25,209 nucleotides of DNA, taken from positions 1-25,209 of the forward strand of contig NZ_CAMXYR010000022.1 in the NCBI RefSeq assembly GCF_947253225.1, written 5' to 3'. Below are positions 1 to 8,787 of this stretch, piece by piece. The position numbers and the translations under genes are program-made. This DNA is from an uncultured Anaerococcus sp. (lineage in GTDB: Bacteria; Bacillota; Clostridia; Tissierellales; Peptoniphilaceae). The notes under the pieces are model-generated. The model was given only the letters and a program-made list of their open reading frames with translations, was not told the origin of the DNA and did not search any database. Positions within the stretch are counted from its first letter, which is position 1. Every line of letters starts with the position of its first letter.

Positions 1-176
1 TTATTAGCACTTAATGTTTAATAGAGTTTTATAAAATTCAGCAAGTGACATTCATATTTGAAAAATAAATCTTTCTAAATAATAAATATATCAGCCCTAC
101 CCTTAATAAATATTAGCTTGATACGCAAATTCTTTTTAGACCCTTTTAGCTTTAGTAGAATATAAAATTATCCTAT

Positions 177-803
177 TTAATCTCCACCTCTTTCGGTGGC
201 AAGACTTAGACAAACAACTTGAGCTGCTCCATTTTTCTTTAGCTCTTTAATAATTTCCAAGCAGGTATTTCCTGTTGTAATTAAATCATCAACTAAAAGG
301 ATGCTTTTTCCATTAATATTATTATCAATCCTAAAGGCACCAAGTAAGTTTTCCATCCTCTCTTCCCTATTAAGCTTATGTTGGGACTTAGTATTTTTAA
401 CTTTTTCAAAATCTTCTAAGTAGGGTATTTTTATGGTCTTGTTTGCTTCATCAACTATCAATCTTATATGGTCAAAACCTCTAAATCTAATAGTTTCTTT
501 TGATGAAGGAGAGGCTAGTATATAATGAAAATCGATCAAGTTTTTATCAAGTAAGAACTCGTAAAGCATCTGACCAAAAACCTTATATAGGGATGTATTT
601 CTATTAAACTTATAATCTCCAATCAATCTTTTCATGAAATTGTTATAAAAATAAATGCTGTAGCAAAGATTGTCTTGTAGTTTGAAGGATTTTGCCATAT
701 AGTCTAGCTTTTTGAGACAAGAGGAACATAGGTGGTATTTCTCTATTGGCTCTTTTTTGCAAAAATAGCACACTCCTTTATCTAAAAATAAAAAATCAAT
801 CAT
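177..803 (-). CDS. comFC: ComF-family phosphoribosyltransferase-like protein
   Basis: The protein is about 208 residues and ends the long minus-strand operon. It opens with a small zinc-ribbon, two CxxC pairs at about residues 12/15 and 26/29. It closes with a type I phosphoribosyltransferase domain whose PRPP loop, ILLVDDLITTGNT, lies near residues 168-180. This zinc finger plus PRTase layout is the ComFC/GntX family, linked in naturally competent bacteria to DNA uptake; the reaction is not established. I use the ATG at 803. The TTG one codon upstream is also open, but the ATG follows a GGAG motif 10 nt away. The start lies inside the end of recD2, so the two are probably translationally coupled. 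No comFA helicase gene is visible here, and the job in a strain without competence would be unknown. Family assignment is firm; function is inferred. Confidence 0.88.
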   Translation of the reverse strand: MIDFLFLDKGVCYFCKKEPIEKYHLCSSCLKKLDYMAKSFKLQDNLCYSIYFYNNFMKRLIGDYKFNRNTSLYKVFGQMLYEFLLDKNLIDFHYILASPSSKETIRFRGFDHIRLIVDEANKTIKIPYLEDFEKVKNTKSQHKLNREERMENLLGAFRIDNNINGKSILLVDDLITTGNTCLEIIKELKKNGAAQVVCLSLATERGGD

Positions 804-2955
804 CAATCACTTTCTCCATTTCTCCTATCCAATAGGAAAGGTTGGTAAATCTTTTATTTGAAGTATTGTTATCGACCATCCTCTTTAAGATATTTTTGTT
901 GCCTAAAAGAATTACAATTTTTCTAGCCCTAGTTACTCCCGTATAGAGCAGATTTCGTGTAAGAAGCATTGGGGCAACTTGCATCATTGGAATTATTACA
1001 CATGAAAACTCAGAACCTTGGGACTTATGAATCGTTATAGCGTAAGAAAGATCTAAGTCTTTGATATCTTCTTTCTTATAATGAATTAATCTACCATCGT
1101 CAAATCTAACATCTAAACTTTCTTCTAGCTGGTCGACTTTTTCTATAATTCCAATATCTCCATTATAGACTCCCTCATCAAAGCCTTCTTCACTATTTAT
1201 TGCGGTAAGGTCATAATTATTTCTAACTTGCATTACCTTATCATGTAGCTTGAAAACTTTATCATTAAATTTTAGAAAATATTTTTCCTTATTGAGAGCC
1301 TCTTGAATCTTCTCATTTATCTTGTTTACACCCCAATCAGTTTTTTTTGATGGCGATAAAATTTGGATATCTTTGATTGGGTCAAAATTATAGTATTCAG
1401 GAAGTCTTTTTTTAATAAGACCTAGGAGGGTATCCATAAATTTTTGACCATTTGTATCTATGAAAAAAAAGTCCTTACCTTTTTCGTTTAGGATTGGATA
1501 TTCTCCCTTGTTTATCCTATGAGCATTTACTATAATATTTGACTCTCCAGCCTGTCTAAAAATTTTTTTAAGTCGAACAGATGAAATATTTGTAGCTAGG
1601 ATGTCTTTTAAAACATTTCCTGGTCCAACAGAAGGTAGCTGGTCGCTATCTCCTACCAAGATTAATGCTGTGTTTTGTCCAACTGCTTTTAAAAGACTGT
1701 CCATCAAATAAATATCAACCATACTCATTTCATCTACAATTATGTAGTCTTTATCTATAGGGTTATCTTCGTTAAATTCAGCTACATTTTCATCTGGTCT
1801 TATGCCAAGTAATCTATGAATTGTAAAGGCTTCTTGACCAGTTGATTCTTGCATTCTTTTGGCAGCCCTTCCTGTTGGAGCTGCCAGAGCATAGGTCATT
1901 CCATTTTTAGCAAGAATTTTACAAACGGCATTAATAATTGTAGTTTTCCCAGTTCCAGGACCGCCTGTAATTACTAGCGTCATAGCCTCAAAAGCCTTAT
2001 GTATAGCTTGCTTTTGCTCTTGAGAAAAAATAGATAGGTCATAATCAATTTCTACATCGAAGATATATTTTTCAGAAATTTTACTAGCAAGGGCTAGGGC
2101 TACTGACTTTTCTGCCCTAAGTATTTTTGATGAATAGATGTAATTTTCACCTTCAATATTTATAAGGACTAGTTTTCCTGAAATAATATCCTCTTCTACA
2201 ACTTTCCTTATTCTATCCTCTTGCACTTTCAAAAGATTCTTAGCCATAGATATTAGGTAAGAAATTTTTAAAGAAGTATGACCATTAAAGTCTGCTTCCC
2301 TATTTAAAATATAGATCAGACCAGCAGATATCCTAAAGCTTGAAGATGTATCCATTTGCATATTACGAGCTATATTATCGGCCATGGTAAAGCCAATTCC
2401 ACTTATATCTTCAATTAGCTGGTAAGGATTAGTTTTTAATATATCTACTGTATTTTCTCCATACTTACGAAAGATTTTCATAGATAAATTATAAGAAATG
2501 TTTAAACTTTGGATGTATTCCAAGACTCTTCTAGAGTCCCTAGTTTCTTCTACCGAAAGTTTAATATCTTCAAGTTTTTTCTTGCCTATTCCCTCAATTC
2601 TCAAAAGTTCTTCCGTTCTCCTATAGACTGTATCTATAGCATCTTTTCCGAACTTATCATATATTGCCTCAGCTGTTTTTTTGCCGATTCCCTTTAGATT
2701 TCCAGAAGATAAAAACCTAATTATAGAAGCTTTATCAGATGGTTTTTCAAGACGAATTGATGAAATATCAAATTGCTCTCCATACTTATCGTGGTAGGTA
2801 AGTTCACCTTCAATTTCAACCCTATCGCCTACATTAAAAAGAGGCATAGTACCAACACAAGTAAGGTCAGAATCGGATGTTTCAACACCAAGAATGGTAT
2901 ATCCACTTTCATCGTTTCTAAAAATAATGTTGGTTACTATGCCTTGTAATTTCAT
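796..2955 (-). CDS. recD2: ATP-dependent RecD2-type DNA helicase (SF1B)
   Basis: This 719-residue protein is a 5'-3' DNA helicase of the RecD2 type, found in bacteria that lack RecBCD and implicated in repair and replication-fork maintenance. The order is an OB-like N-terminal domain (about 1-66), helix-hairpin-helix motifs with GIGKK and GIGF signatures (about 90-200), then the helicase core. The core has Walker A GGPGTGKTT at 331-339, the DE box in VDEMSMVD from 407, a motif III stretch LVGDSDQLPSVGPG, and a C-terminal YTGVTRARK motif VI. The helix-hairpin-helix region separates RecD2 from RecD of RecBCD. Length is close to the usual 720-740. It begins 8 nt after the murA stop and overlaps comF by a few bases, so it lies within the operon. 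Confidence 0.95.
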   Translation of the reverse strand: MKLQGIVTNIIFRNDESGYTILGVETSDSDLTCVGTMPLFNVGDRVEIEGELTYHDKYGEQFDISSIRLEKPSDKASIIRFLSSGNLKGIGKKTAEAIYDKFGKDAIDTVYRRTEELLRIEGIGKKKLEDIKLSVEETRDSRRVLEYIQSLNISYNLSMKIFRKYGENTVDILKTNPYQLIEDISGIGFTMADNIARNMQMDTSSSFRISAGLIYILNREADFNGHTSLKISYLISMAKNLLKVQEDRIRKVVEEDIISGKLVLINIEGENYIYSSKILRAEKSVALALASKISEKYIFDVEIDYDLSIFSQEQKQAIHKAFEAMTLVITGGPGTGKTTIINAVCKILAKNGMTYALAAPTGRAAKRMQESTGQEAFTIHRLLGIRPDENVAEFNEDNPIDKDYIIVDEMSMVDIYLMDSLLKAVGQNTALILVGDSDQLPSVGPGNVLKDILATNISSVRLKKIFRQAGESNIIVNAHRINKGEYPILNEKGKDFFFIDTNGQKFMDTLLGLIKKRLPEYYNFDPIKDIQILSPSKKTDWGVNKINEKIQEALNKEKYFLKFNDKVFKLHDKVMQVRNNYDLTAINSEEGFDEGVYNGDIGIIEKVDQLEESLDVRFDDGRLIHYKKEDIKDLDLSYAITIHKSQGSEFSCVIIPMMQVAPMLLTRNLLYTGVTRARKIVILLGNKNILKRMVDNNTSNKRFTNLSYWIGEMEKVIDD

Positions 2956-2963
2956 TTTATATC

Positions 2964-4238
2964 CTAATCAACTGTAATTCTTTTTATATCTGCCCCAAGT
3001 TTGGTGAGCTTTTCAATAAGGTTGCTATATCCCCTATCTATATGGTAAATTTCTGAAACCCTAGTTTCTCCTTCAGCGACAAGTCCAGCCATAACTAAGG
3101 CTGCTCCAGCTCTTAGGTCTGTAGCCTTTACACTTGCCCCATGAAGCTTTTCAACCCCTGCTATGGTTGCCCTATTTCCTGAAGTCGCAATCACTGCTCC
3201 CATCTTTGAAAGTTCCTCAACATGCATGAACCTATTTTCGAAGACAGTTTCTTGAATTCTACTTTCTCCACTACTTAAAGTTAAAAGAGCCATGAATTGA
3301 GCTTGAACATCTGTAGGAAAGCCTGGATATGGAAGTGTCTGAATATTTGTGGACTTCAATCTCTTAGGTGCTTTAACATAAATAATGTCCTCTTCTTCAA
3401 TTTCTTTAACTTCTGCACCAATCTCAATGAGTTTTGCAATTACAGGTCTTATATGAGAACCAATTGCGTTTGTAATCTTCACATCTCCCCTTGTCATAGC
3501 CGCAGCAAGCATATAGGTAGCCGCCTCTATCCTATCAGGTATTATTGTATGTCTAGTACCAGTTAACTTCTCTACACCTTTTATTGTAATTGTAGATGTT
3601 CCTGCACCCTTAATTTTTGCTCCCATTTTTGATAGGAAAGATGCTAAATCAACTATTTCTGGCTCTTTTGCAGCATTCTCGATTGTAGTCTCTCCCTCTG
3701 CAAGTGTGGCCGCCATAATAATGTTTTGGGTCGCACCAACTGACGGGAAGTCTAGGTAAATTTCATTACCCCTTAGTCCCCCATTAGCTTCTATAGCTAT
3801 TTCTTCATCGTTTATCCTTGTTTCAGCTCCAAGAGCATTAAAACCCTTGATATGAAGGTCGATAGGTCTTGAACCAATATTGCATCCACCTGGTGCTTTG
3901 GTATAAGCCTTAGAAAACCTAGATAAGAGTGGTCCCATAACTACAAAGGACGCACGCATCTTATCCATTAGCTCATAAGGAGTTTCACATGTGTTTATTC
4001 CGCTAGAATCAATTCTTAGGCTATTTCTGTCAATATACTCAACCTTAGAGCCAAGGTGCTTTAAGACTTCAACCATTATTTCGACATCCTTTAGCTCAGG
4101 AACTCCATCTAAGATAATTTCCTCAGTCCCTAAAACACAAGCTGCTAGAATCGGAAGAGCTGAATTTTTAGCTCCAGAGATTTCTACTTCTCCTTTTAGA
4201 GGTCCATTTGAGTTAATAACTAATATTTCTTTACTCAT
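2964..4238 (-). CDS. murA: UDP-N-acetylglucosamine 1-carboxyvinyltransferase (MurA)
   Basis: The 424-residue protein catalyses the first committed step of peptidoglycan synthesis, transfer of enolpyruvate from PEP to UDP-GlcNAc in the cytoplasm. The N-terminal GEVEISGAKNSALPIL stretch is the family signature. The catalytic loop KAPGGCNIGSRP carries Cys119, the counterpart of E. coli Cys115 that fosfomycin alkylates, so the enzyme should be fosfomycin-sensitive unless other residues matter. The later PYPGFPTDVQAQ segment holds the conserved catalytic Asp. It lies 8 nt after upp, with only a weak AGG before the ATG. Many Firmicutes carry two MurA paralogues; the window cannot tell which one this is. 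Confidence 0.97.
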   Translation of the reverse strand: MSKEILVINSNGPLKGEVEISGAKNSALPILAACVLGTEEIILDGVPELKDVEIMVEVLKHLGSKVEYIDRNSLRIDSSGINTCETPYELMDKMRASFVVMGPLLSRFSKAYTKAPGGCNIGSRPIDLHIKGFNALGAETRINDEEIAIEANGGLRGNEIYLDFPSVGATQNIIMAATLAEGETTIENAAKEPEIVDLASFLSKMGAKIKGAGTSTITIKGVEKLTGTRHTIIPDRIEAATYMLAAAMTRGDVKITNAIGSHIRPVIAKLIEIGAEVKEIEEEDIIYVKAPKRLKSTNIQTLPYPGFPTDVQAQFMALLTLSSGESRIQETVFENRFMHVEELSKMGAVIATSGNRATIAGVEKLHGASVKATDLRAGAALVMAGLVAEGETRVSEIYHIDRGYSNLIEKLTKLGADIKRITVD

Positions 4239-4246
4239 AGATTAAC

Positions 4247-4876
4247 CTATTTTGTTCCAAATAACCTATCACCAGCATCTCCTAGACCTGGTACAATATA
4301 TCCATTTTCATTTAGTTTCTCATCTAATTGAGCTACATAAATATCTACGTCATCATGTTTGTCTTGAATTGCTTTGATTCCTTCAGGAGCTGCTATTAGA
4401 CATAACAACTTGATAGACTTACATCCTCTTTCTTTTAGTCTTTCAATAGCATCATTTACAGATCCACCTGTAGCAACCATAGGATCTACCACGAGAATAT
4501 CCCTATTTCCAACATCATTTGGAAGCTTGCAATAATACTCTACTGGTTTTAGAGTTTCTTCATTCCTATACATACCAATGTGACCGATTTTAGCTGCTGG
4601 TAAAACTTCAAGAACTCCATCTACCATACCAAGACCAGCTCTAAGTATTGGAACAATAGCTTGCTTTTTGCCAGCTAATCTATAACCTGTAGTTTTAGCT
4701 ATAGGAGTTTCCATTTCAAACTCTTCAAGGCTTAAATCTTCTGTAGCTTCATAGGCTAAAATCATTGCTATCTCAGTAACGAGGGATCTAAATTCATTAG
4801 CTCCTGTATTCTTATCTCTTAGTATTGTTATCTTGTGTTTAATCACTGGATGATTTAGTACATTTACTTTTCCCAT
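4247..4876 (-). CDS. upp: Uracil phosphoribosyltransferase
   Basis: The 209-residue enzyme salvages uracil, converting uracil plus PRPP to UMP. The PRPP-binding loop is visible as VDPMVATGGSVNDAI, and the C-terminal uracil-recognition segment as YIVPGLGDAGDRLFGT. Length equals the family norm. The ATG at 4876 is preceded by AGGAGA at good spacing. The gene lies 8 nt downstream of the tsaC/sua5 gene; the same linkage of sua5 (ywlC) and upp is seen in Bacillus, so context supports the call. No attenuator or PyrR-binding leader can be seen because there is no intergenic space. Confidence 0.97.
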   Translation of the reverse strand: MGKVNVLNHPVIKHKITILRDKNTGANEFRSLVTEIAMILAYEATEDLSLEEFEMETPIAKTTGYRLAGKKQAIVPILRAGLGMVDGVLEVLPAAKIGHIGMYRNEETLKPVEYYCKLPNDVGNRDILVVDPMVATGGSVNDAIERLKERGCKSIKLLCLIAAPEGIKAIQDKHDDVDIYVAQLDEKLNENGYIVPGLGDAGDRLFGTK

Positions 4877-4884
4877 ATGCTCTC

Positions 4885-5919
4885 CTATAAATATTCAATA
4901 TTGCCTGCGGCAGATTTTTTCATTCTATTCATTATACTCTTACCTAAGTTATTATCCATAACTCCTTCTGCAAGAATTAAGTCAACACCCATCTTGTCCA
5001 TTTGCCTTAGGGCAGCAAATAATTTGTGGCTCATTTGCCTTAAATCATTTCTATCTCCAAAAGAGATTTTATAAAAATCATCAAATCTTTCCATATCGTC
5101 ATCAAAAATAAGAACTCCAACACGAATACCTTGACTTCTATAAGACCTTGCCTTTTTGTATATAAAATCAGCTGCCCTATCTCCAACATAAACTTGCATC
5201 CTCGCCTTTGGAGCATAGTGCTTGTATTTTTGTCCAGGAGATTTTGGAACTACATTATCATCAACTAAGGCATCATCAAGCCTTACTTGAGGCAAGATTT
5301 CCCTTAGCATTTCCAAAGTATAGAAACCAGGTCTAAGAATAGTTGGTATATCTTCCGAAAGATCTATTACTGTAGATTCTATTCCAATTCTAGATTCCCC
5401 TCCATCAACTATAAGAGGTATCTTGCCATCCAAGTCAAAAAAACAATCAGATGCATTGGTTGGAGATGGTCTACCAGAAATATTGGCAGATGGAGCAGCA
5501 ATCGGAATTTTCGCTTCTTCTATAATATTTCTTGCAATCTCATCTACTGGAAATCTTATAGCAACCGTATCTCCGCCTGCCGTTACAGTTGTAGGTATAA
5601 GCTTAGACTTCTTGAAAATTATAGTAAGAGGTCCTGGCCATAAGCCAAAAAGTTTTTTAGCATCTTCGCTTACTTCTTCTACTAGATTATACAACATATC
5701 TATATTAGAAATATGTAAAATCAAAGGATTATCTATAGGTCTATTCTTAGTTTTGAAAATATTTTTACAAGATTCATCATTTAATCCACTTGCACCAAGC
5801 CCATAAACCGTTTCAGTCGGAAAGGCAACAAGCTCTCCCTTTTTTAGGAGGTCTGCTGCTTTTTTAATAATTTTTTGGTCGATATTATTCCTATCAACCC
5901 TTAAAACTTCTGTCTGCAT
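4885..5919 (-). CDS. tsaC: L-threonylcarbamoyladenylate synthase (Sua5/YwlC type)
   Basis: The protein makes threonylcarbamoyl-AMP from threonine, bicarbonate and ATP, the first step of the t6A37 tRNA modification. The YrdC-like catalytic domain fills the first 200 or so residues, with the signatures VAFPTETVYGLGA, RPIDNPLILHI and SANISGRPSPT. A C-terminal Sua5 domain of about 110 residues makes it the long Sua5 form (about 344 residues) rather than the short TsaC. The reading frame is open to a TTG at 5934 that overlaps the stop of the upstream transporter gene. I prefer the ATG at 5919 because homologues begin close to that residue. Neither start has a strong ribosome binding site. Confidence 0.93.
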   Translation of the reverse strand: MQTEVLRVDRNNIDQKIIKKAADLLKKGELVAFPTETVYGLGASGLNDESCKNIFKTKNRPIDNPLILHISNIDMLYNLVEEVSEDAKKLFGLWPGPLTIIFKKSKLIPTTVTAGGDTVAIRFPVDEIARNIIEEAKIPIAAPSANISGRPSPTNASDCFFDLDGKIPLIVDGGESRIGIESTVIDLSEDIPTILRPGFYTLEMLREILPQVRLDDALVDDNVVPKSPGQKYKHYAPKARMQVYVGDRAADFIYKKARSYRSQGIRVGVLIFDDDMERFDDFYKISFGDRNDLRQMSHKLFAALRQMDKMGVDLILAEGVMDNNLGKSIMNRMKKSAAGNIEYL

Positions 5920-5930
5920 TCTTACTTCTT

Positions 5931-6866
5931 TCAATCTTCTTCAATTAAACAATAAGTTGGATCCATGTGGATGGTTATTTCTACCCTAGTTTCTTTAAAA
6001 ATTCGCTTCTCTACCTTGTCGATAGCTGAATGTACAGTTTCTACGGTAAGATTGGCTGGTACTTCCACATGCACAGACCCTGCCATCCTTCCCTTGCCAT
6101 ACTCGTGAATTTGTAAGTCGTGAAATCCTTCAATCATTCCTTCATCCATAATAATTTTTTTAATTTCATTTTCTATTTCACTGTCAACTCTCTTTCCCAG
6201 AAGAATCGCCACAGTATCTTTGAACATCTCAAGACCAGGTTGAAATACAAAAAACGAAATTATTATACCCATTATAGCATCAAGGTTAATGCTAACATAT
6301 TTTTGCAAAAATCCTGCCAGCATTATGGCACCTGTCGAAATAATATCATTTCTAGCATCAAGCATAACCCCAAGATTAAGGTCGCTATCAAGCTTTTTAT
6401 GGAGGTCTCTATTTAAGATATAAATATAGAGCTTAAATCCTATTGAAAGCAGAAGAATCGTCCCCGAGATTAGACTTAAACTTGTAAACTCATTTGAAGT
6501 GAAACTCTTAATAGAATTTATGAACAAGGTAAATCCAACATACATAATAAGGATAGCAACCAGCAAACTTATTACATACTCACTTCTTCCGTGACCAAAA
6601 GGATGTTCCTTGTCTGCTGGTTTTTTACTAATATTCGAGCCTAATAGTGCCATAAGAGATACTACAGAATCTGATAAGTTGTTAAAGGCATCGTTTATTA
6701 TAGCTTGCGAATTTACGACAAAACCAAGACTTATCTTCATCGCAAAAAGTAGGACGTTTATAATTATTCCTATTGACGAAGATAGAGAAATTAGTGAAAG
6801 TCTATAGGTAAATTGGTCATTTTTTTTAGGATTTCCTATAAACTTTCTAGCTAAGAAATTAAACAA
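5931..6866 (-). CDS. Cation diffusion facilitator transporter, probably manganese efflux type
   Basis: This 311-residue inner membrane protein belongs to the CDF family, proton-coupled exporters of divalent metals. Hydrophobic segments occupy about residues 25-230, and a cytoplasmic ferredoxin-like CTD follows. The family loop EHPFGHGRSEY is present. The metal site appears as N62-x3-D66 in TM2 (NNLSD) and D170-x3-D174 in TM5 (DARND). This ND-DD set matches the manganese exporter MntE of streptococci rather than the HD-HD or DD-HD sites of zinc exporters, so Mn2+ export is my inference. The start is a TTG immediately after the in-frame prfA stop codon, with GAGG about 8 nt upstream; the next in-frame ATG (residue 43) would cut off the first membrane helix. 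A transporter inside this translation operon is unusual. Confidence 0.9.
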   Translation of the reverse strand: MFNFLARKFIGNPKKNDQFTYRLSLISLSSSIGIIINVLLFAMKISLGFVVNSQAIINDAFNNLSDSVVSLMALLGSNISKKPADKEHPFGHGRSEYVISLLVAILIMYVGFTLFINSIKSFTSNEFTSLSLISGTILLLSIGFKLYIYILNRDLHKKLDSDLNLGVMLDARNDIISTGAIMLAGFLQKYVSINLDAIMGIIISFFVFQPGLEMFKDTVAILLGKRVDSEIENEIKKIIMDEGMIEGFHDLQIHEYGKGRMAGSVHVEVPANLTVETVHSAIDKVEKRIFKETRVEITIHMDPTYCLIEED

Positions 6867-7943
6867 TTATTCATCCTCACCTATTTTTTCTAATTTTCTT
6901 GTCTGATCTTCTGCTATTAATGAATCGATCATTTCACCTATATTTCCATTTAGAAAATCATCTAATTGGTAGATAGTCTTATTAATTCTGTGGTCAGTAA
7001 TTCGTCCTTGTGGGAAATTGTAGGTTCTAATTCTCTCTGATCTATCTCCAGTTCCAACTTGACTTTTTCTATTATCAGCGATTTCTTTGTTTCTTTTCTC
7101 TTCTTCAAGCTCGTAAATACGGGCAAGAAGAATCTTCATGGCCTTTTCTTTATTCTTAATTTGAGATTTCTCATCTTGCATGCTTACAACAATTCCTGTT
7201 GGAATATGGGTAAGTCTTACTGCAGAGTCAGTTGTATTTACTGATTGACCGCCATTACCTGATGACCTAAATACATCAGTCCTAATATCATTAGGGTCAA
7301 CATGAACATCAAGCTCATCAACTTCTGGAAGTACAGCAACTGTTGCTGTAGAAGTGTGGATTCTACCGCCTGATTCTGTTTCAGGAACTCTTTGAACCCT
7401 ATGAACTCCCGACTCATATTTGAATCTTGAATAAGCTCCCTCACCCCTAATCATGAAGGTCGCATCCTTGATTCCCCCAACGCCTTGTGGATTAACCTCA
7501 ACATCTTCTGCCTTATACCCTTCTTTATCTGCATACATGTGATACATCCTGTAAAGATCTCCAGCAAAAAGTCCTGCCTCATCTCCTCCAGCTCCTGGCC
7601 TAATTTCAATAATAACATCTCTTGAATCATTAGGATCCTTTGGAATTAGCAAAATTTTCATTTCTTCGTTGTACTTATCAAGAAGTTTTTCATTATCTTT
7701 AATCTCCTCTTTAAGCATATCTACCATATCTTGATCGTCCGCTTCACTGATGAGTTCCTTGTTTTCCTCAATAGTTTCTTCGGCATCTTTAATCTGGTCA
7801 TATTTTTCAACTATCGGTTTAAGAGAGTTGTACTCCCTAGTAATCTTTGTTAATTTTGCAATATCTGCTAAAACATCAGGATCTATCATCTTTTTTTCTA
7901 GTTCCTTATAGTTTTCCTTTATATGTTCTATATTTTCAAACAT
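6867..7943 (-). CDS. prfA: Peptide chain release factor 1
   Basis: RF1 recognises UAA and UAG stop codons and triggers peptidyl-tRNA hydrolysis on the ribosome. The 358-residue length is normal. The GGQ catalytic motif is at 231-233 inside SGNGGQSVN, the Gln being the target of PrmC methylation. The stop-codon recognition tripeptide is P187-E-T189, the PxT pattern of RF1 as opposed to SPF of RF2. It starts 3 nt after prmC with AAAGGA before the ATG, so the factor and its methylase are co-translated. The gene ends with TAA, a codon RF1 itself reads, directly followed by the TTG start of the transporter gene in the same frame. Confidence 0.97.
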   Translation of the reverse strand: MFENIEHIKENYKELEKKMIDPDVLADIAKLTKITREYNSLKPIVEKYDQIKDAEETIEENKELISEADDQDMVDMLKEEIKDNEKLLDKYNEEMKILLIPKDPNDSRDVIIEIRPGAGGDEAGLFAGDLYRMYHMYADKEGYKAEDVEVNPQGVGGIKDATFMIRGEGAYSRFKYESGVHRVQRVPETESGGRIHTSTATVAVLPEVDELDVHVDPNDIRTDVFRSSGNGGQSVNTTDSAVRLTHIPTGIVVSMQDEKSQIKNKEKAMKILLARIYELEEEKRNKEIADNRKSQVGTGDRSERIRTYNFPQGRITDHRINKTIYQLDDFLNGNIGEMIDSLIAEDQTRKLEKIGEDE

Positions 7944-7946
7944 ATC

Positions 7947-8741
7947 TTATCCTTTCTCAGCGATTATAAACCTATCAAAATTATTATAATCCTTAATACA
8001 TTCAATATTTTTAAAATCAAATTCGTTCAAAAGATTGAATAAACTTTTCTTTTGATCATATCCAATTTCAAAAACAAGCCTTCCGCCATCTATCAAATAG
8101 TTTTTCGCTTCTCTAACAATTCTCTTATAAAAATAAAGACCATTTTCTTCGGCAAAAAGTGCAGATTTCGGTTCATAATATAGTCTCTTATCTAAACTAT
8201 CATAATCAGTCTCATTTATATAAGGTGGGTTCGATATTATTATATCGAATTTCCCGAAAATTTCCTTAAACAGATCAGATTTTATGAAAGAAACATTAGA
8301 AATATTTAACCTTTCCTTATTTTCCTTAGCAAGACTTAGAGCTTCATCCTTTATGTCACTAGCTAAAATATTGCTTTGATTGAGGTTTTTTCCGAGACTT
8401 AAAGCGATAGCACCAGTTCCTGTTCCAATATCCAAAATATTATTTTTTGTCCATGATGCATTAATTATGTAGTCGACAATAATTTCAGTTTCAAACCTTG
8501 GTATCAAAGCTCTCTCATCAACCTTAAATGTCAATCCATAAAACTCCCACTCACCAAGGGCGTATTGGAGAGGATAGCCCTCATCATATTTTTTAAGGAT
8601 TGTATCAAGCTTTTTTGATATTTCTGGTTCAAGTAGTTCACTACTTCTAAGTAAAACTCCACTCTTACTTGTATTTAAGAGATAAGTAAGGGCTATCAGG
8701 CTTATTTCATAGTTTTTATCTAAGTAATCTTTTATAGTCAT
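7947..8741 (-). CDS. prmC: Peptide chain release factor N5-glutamine methyltransferase
   Basis: PrmC (HemK) methylates the glutamine of the GGQ motif of release factors using S-adenosylmethionine. The protein is about 264 residues. It has an N-terminal helical domain, a SAM-binding motif ILDIGTGTGAIALSL, and the substrate-binding NPPY motif at 171-174. The frame is open upstream through rpmE, but I choose the ATG at 8741, where the sequence begins to resemble PrmC N termini (MTIKDYLD). No Shine-Dalgarno sequence precedes this ATG. Purine-rich AAGGTAAGG lies about 25 nt upstream, inside the stem of the rpmE terminator hairpin. The gene is the first of the prmC-to-comF run and has no promoter visible between that hairpin and its start. 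Confidence 0.93.
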   Translation of the reverse strand: MTIKDYLDKNYEISLIALTYLLNTSKSGVLLRSSELLEPEISKKLDTILKKYDEGYPLQYALGEWEFYGLTFKVDERALIPRFETEIIVDYIINASWTKNNILDIGTGTGAIALSLGKNLNQSNILASDIKDEALSLAKENKERLNISNVSFIKSDLFKEIFGKFDIIISNPPYINETDYDSLDKRLYYEPKSALFAEENGLYFYKRIVREAKNYLIDGGRLVFEIGYDQKKSLFNLLNEFDFKNIECIKDYNNFDRFIIAEKG

Positions 8742-8751
8742 ATTTTTACAC

Positions 8752-8780
8752 AAAAATAAGGTAAGTTGCCTTACCTTATT
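8752..8780 (-). terminator. Intrinsic terminator after rpmE
   Basis: A perfect 11-bp stem (8755-8765 with 8770-8780) closes a 4-nt loop. On the minus strand it is followed by a short T run (8756-8752). It begins 7 nt after the rpmE stop and ends 11 nt before the prmC start, so it may act as a partial terminator or attenuator for the downstream operon. Confidence 0.85.
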
Positions 8781-8787
8781 ATCTTGA

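Noticed and set aside
1..176. Possible gene or terminator at the left edge
   Set aside because: Only short frames and AT-rich sequence are seen; no convincing hairpin or start could be supported.
5423..5806. 127-residue plus-strand open frame
   Set aside because: It lies wholly antisense to tsaC/sua5, whose protein is clearly recognisable, and has no supporting motif.
7238..7444. 68-residue minus-strand open frame inside prfA
   Set aside because: It overlaps the GGQ region of prfA in another frame; the prfA frame is certain.
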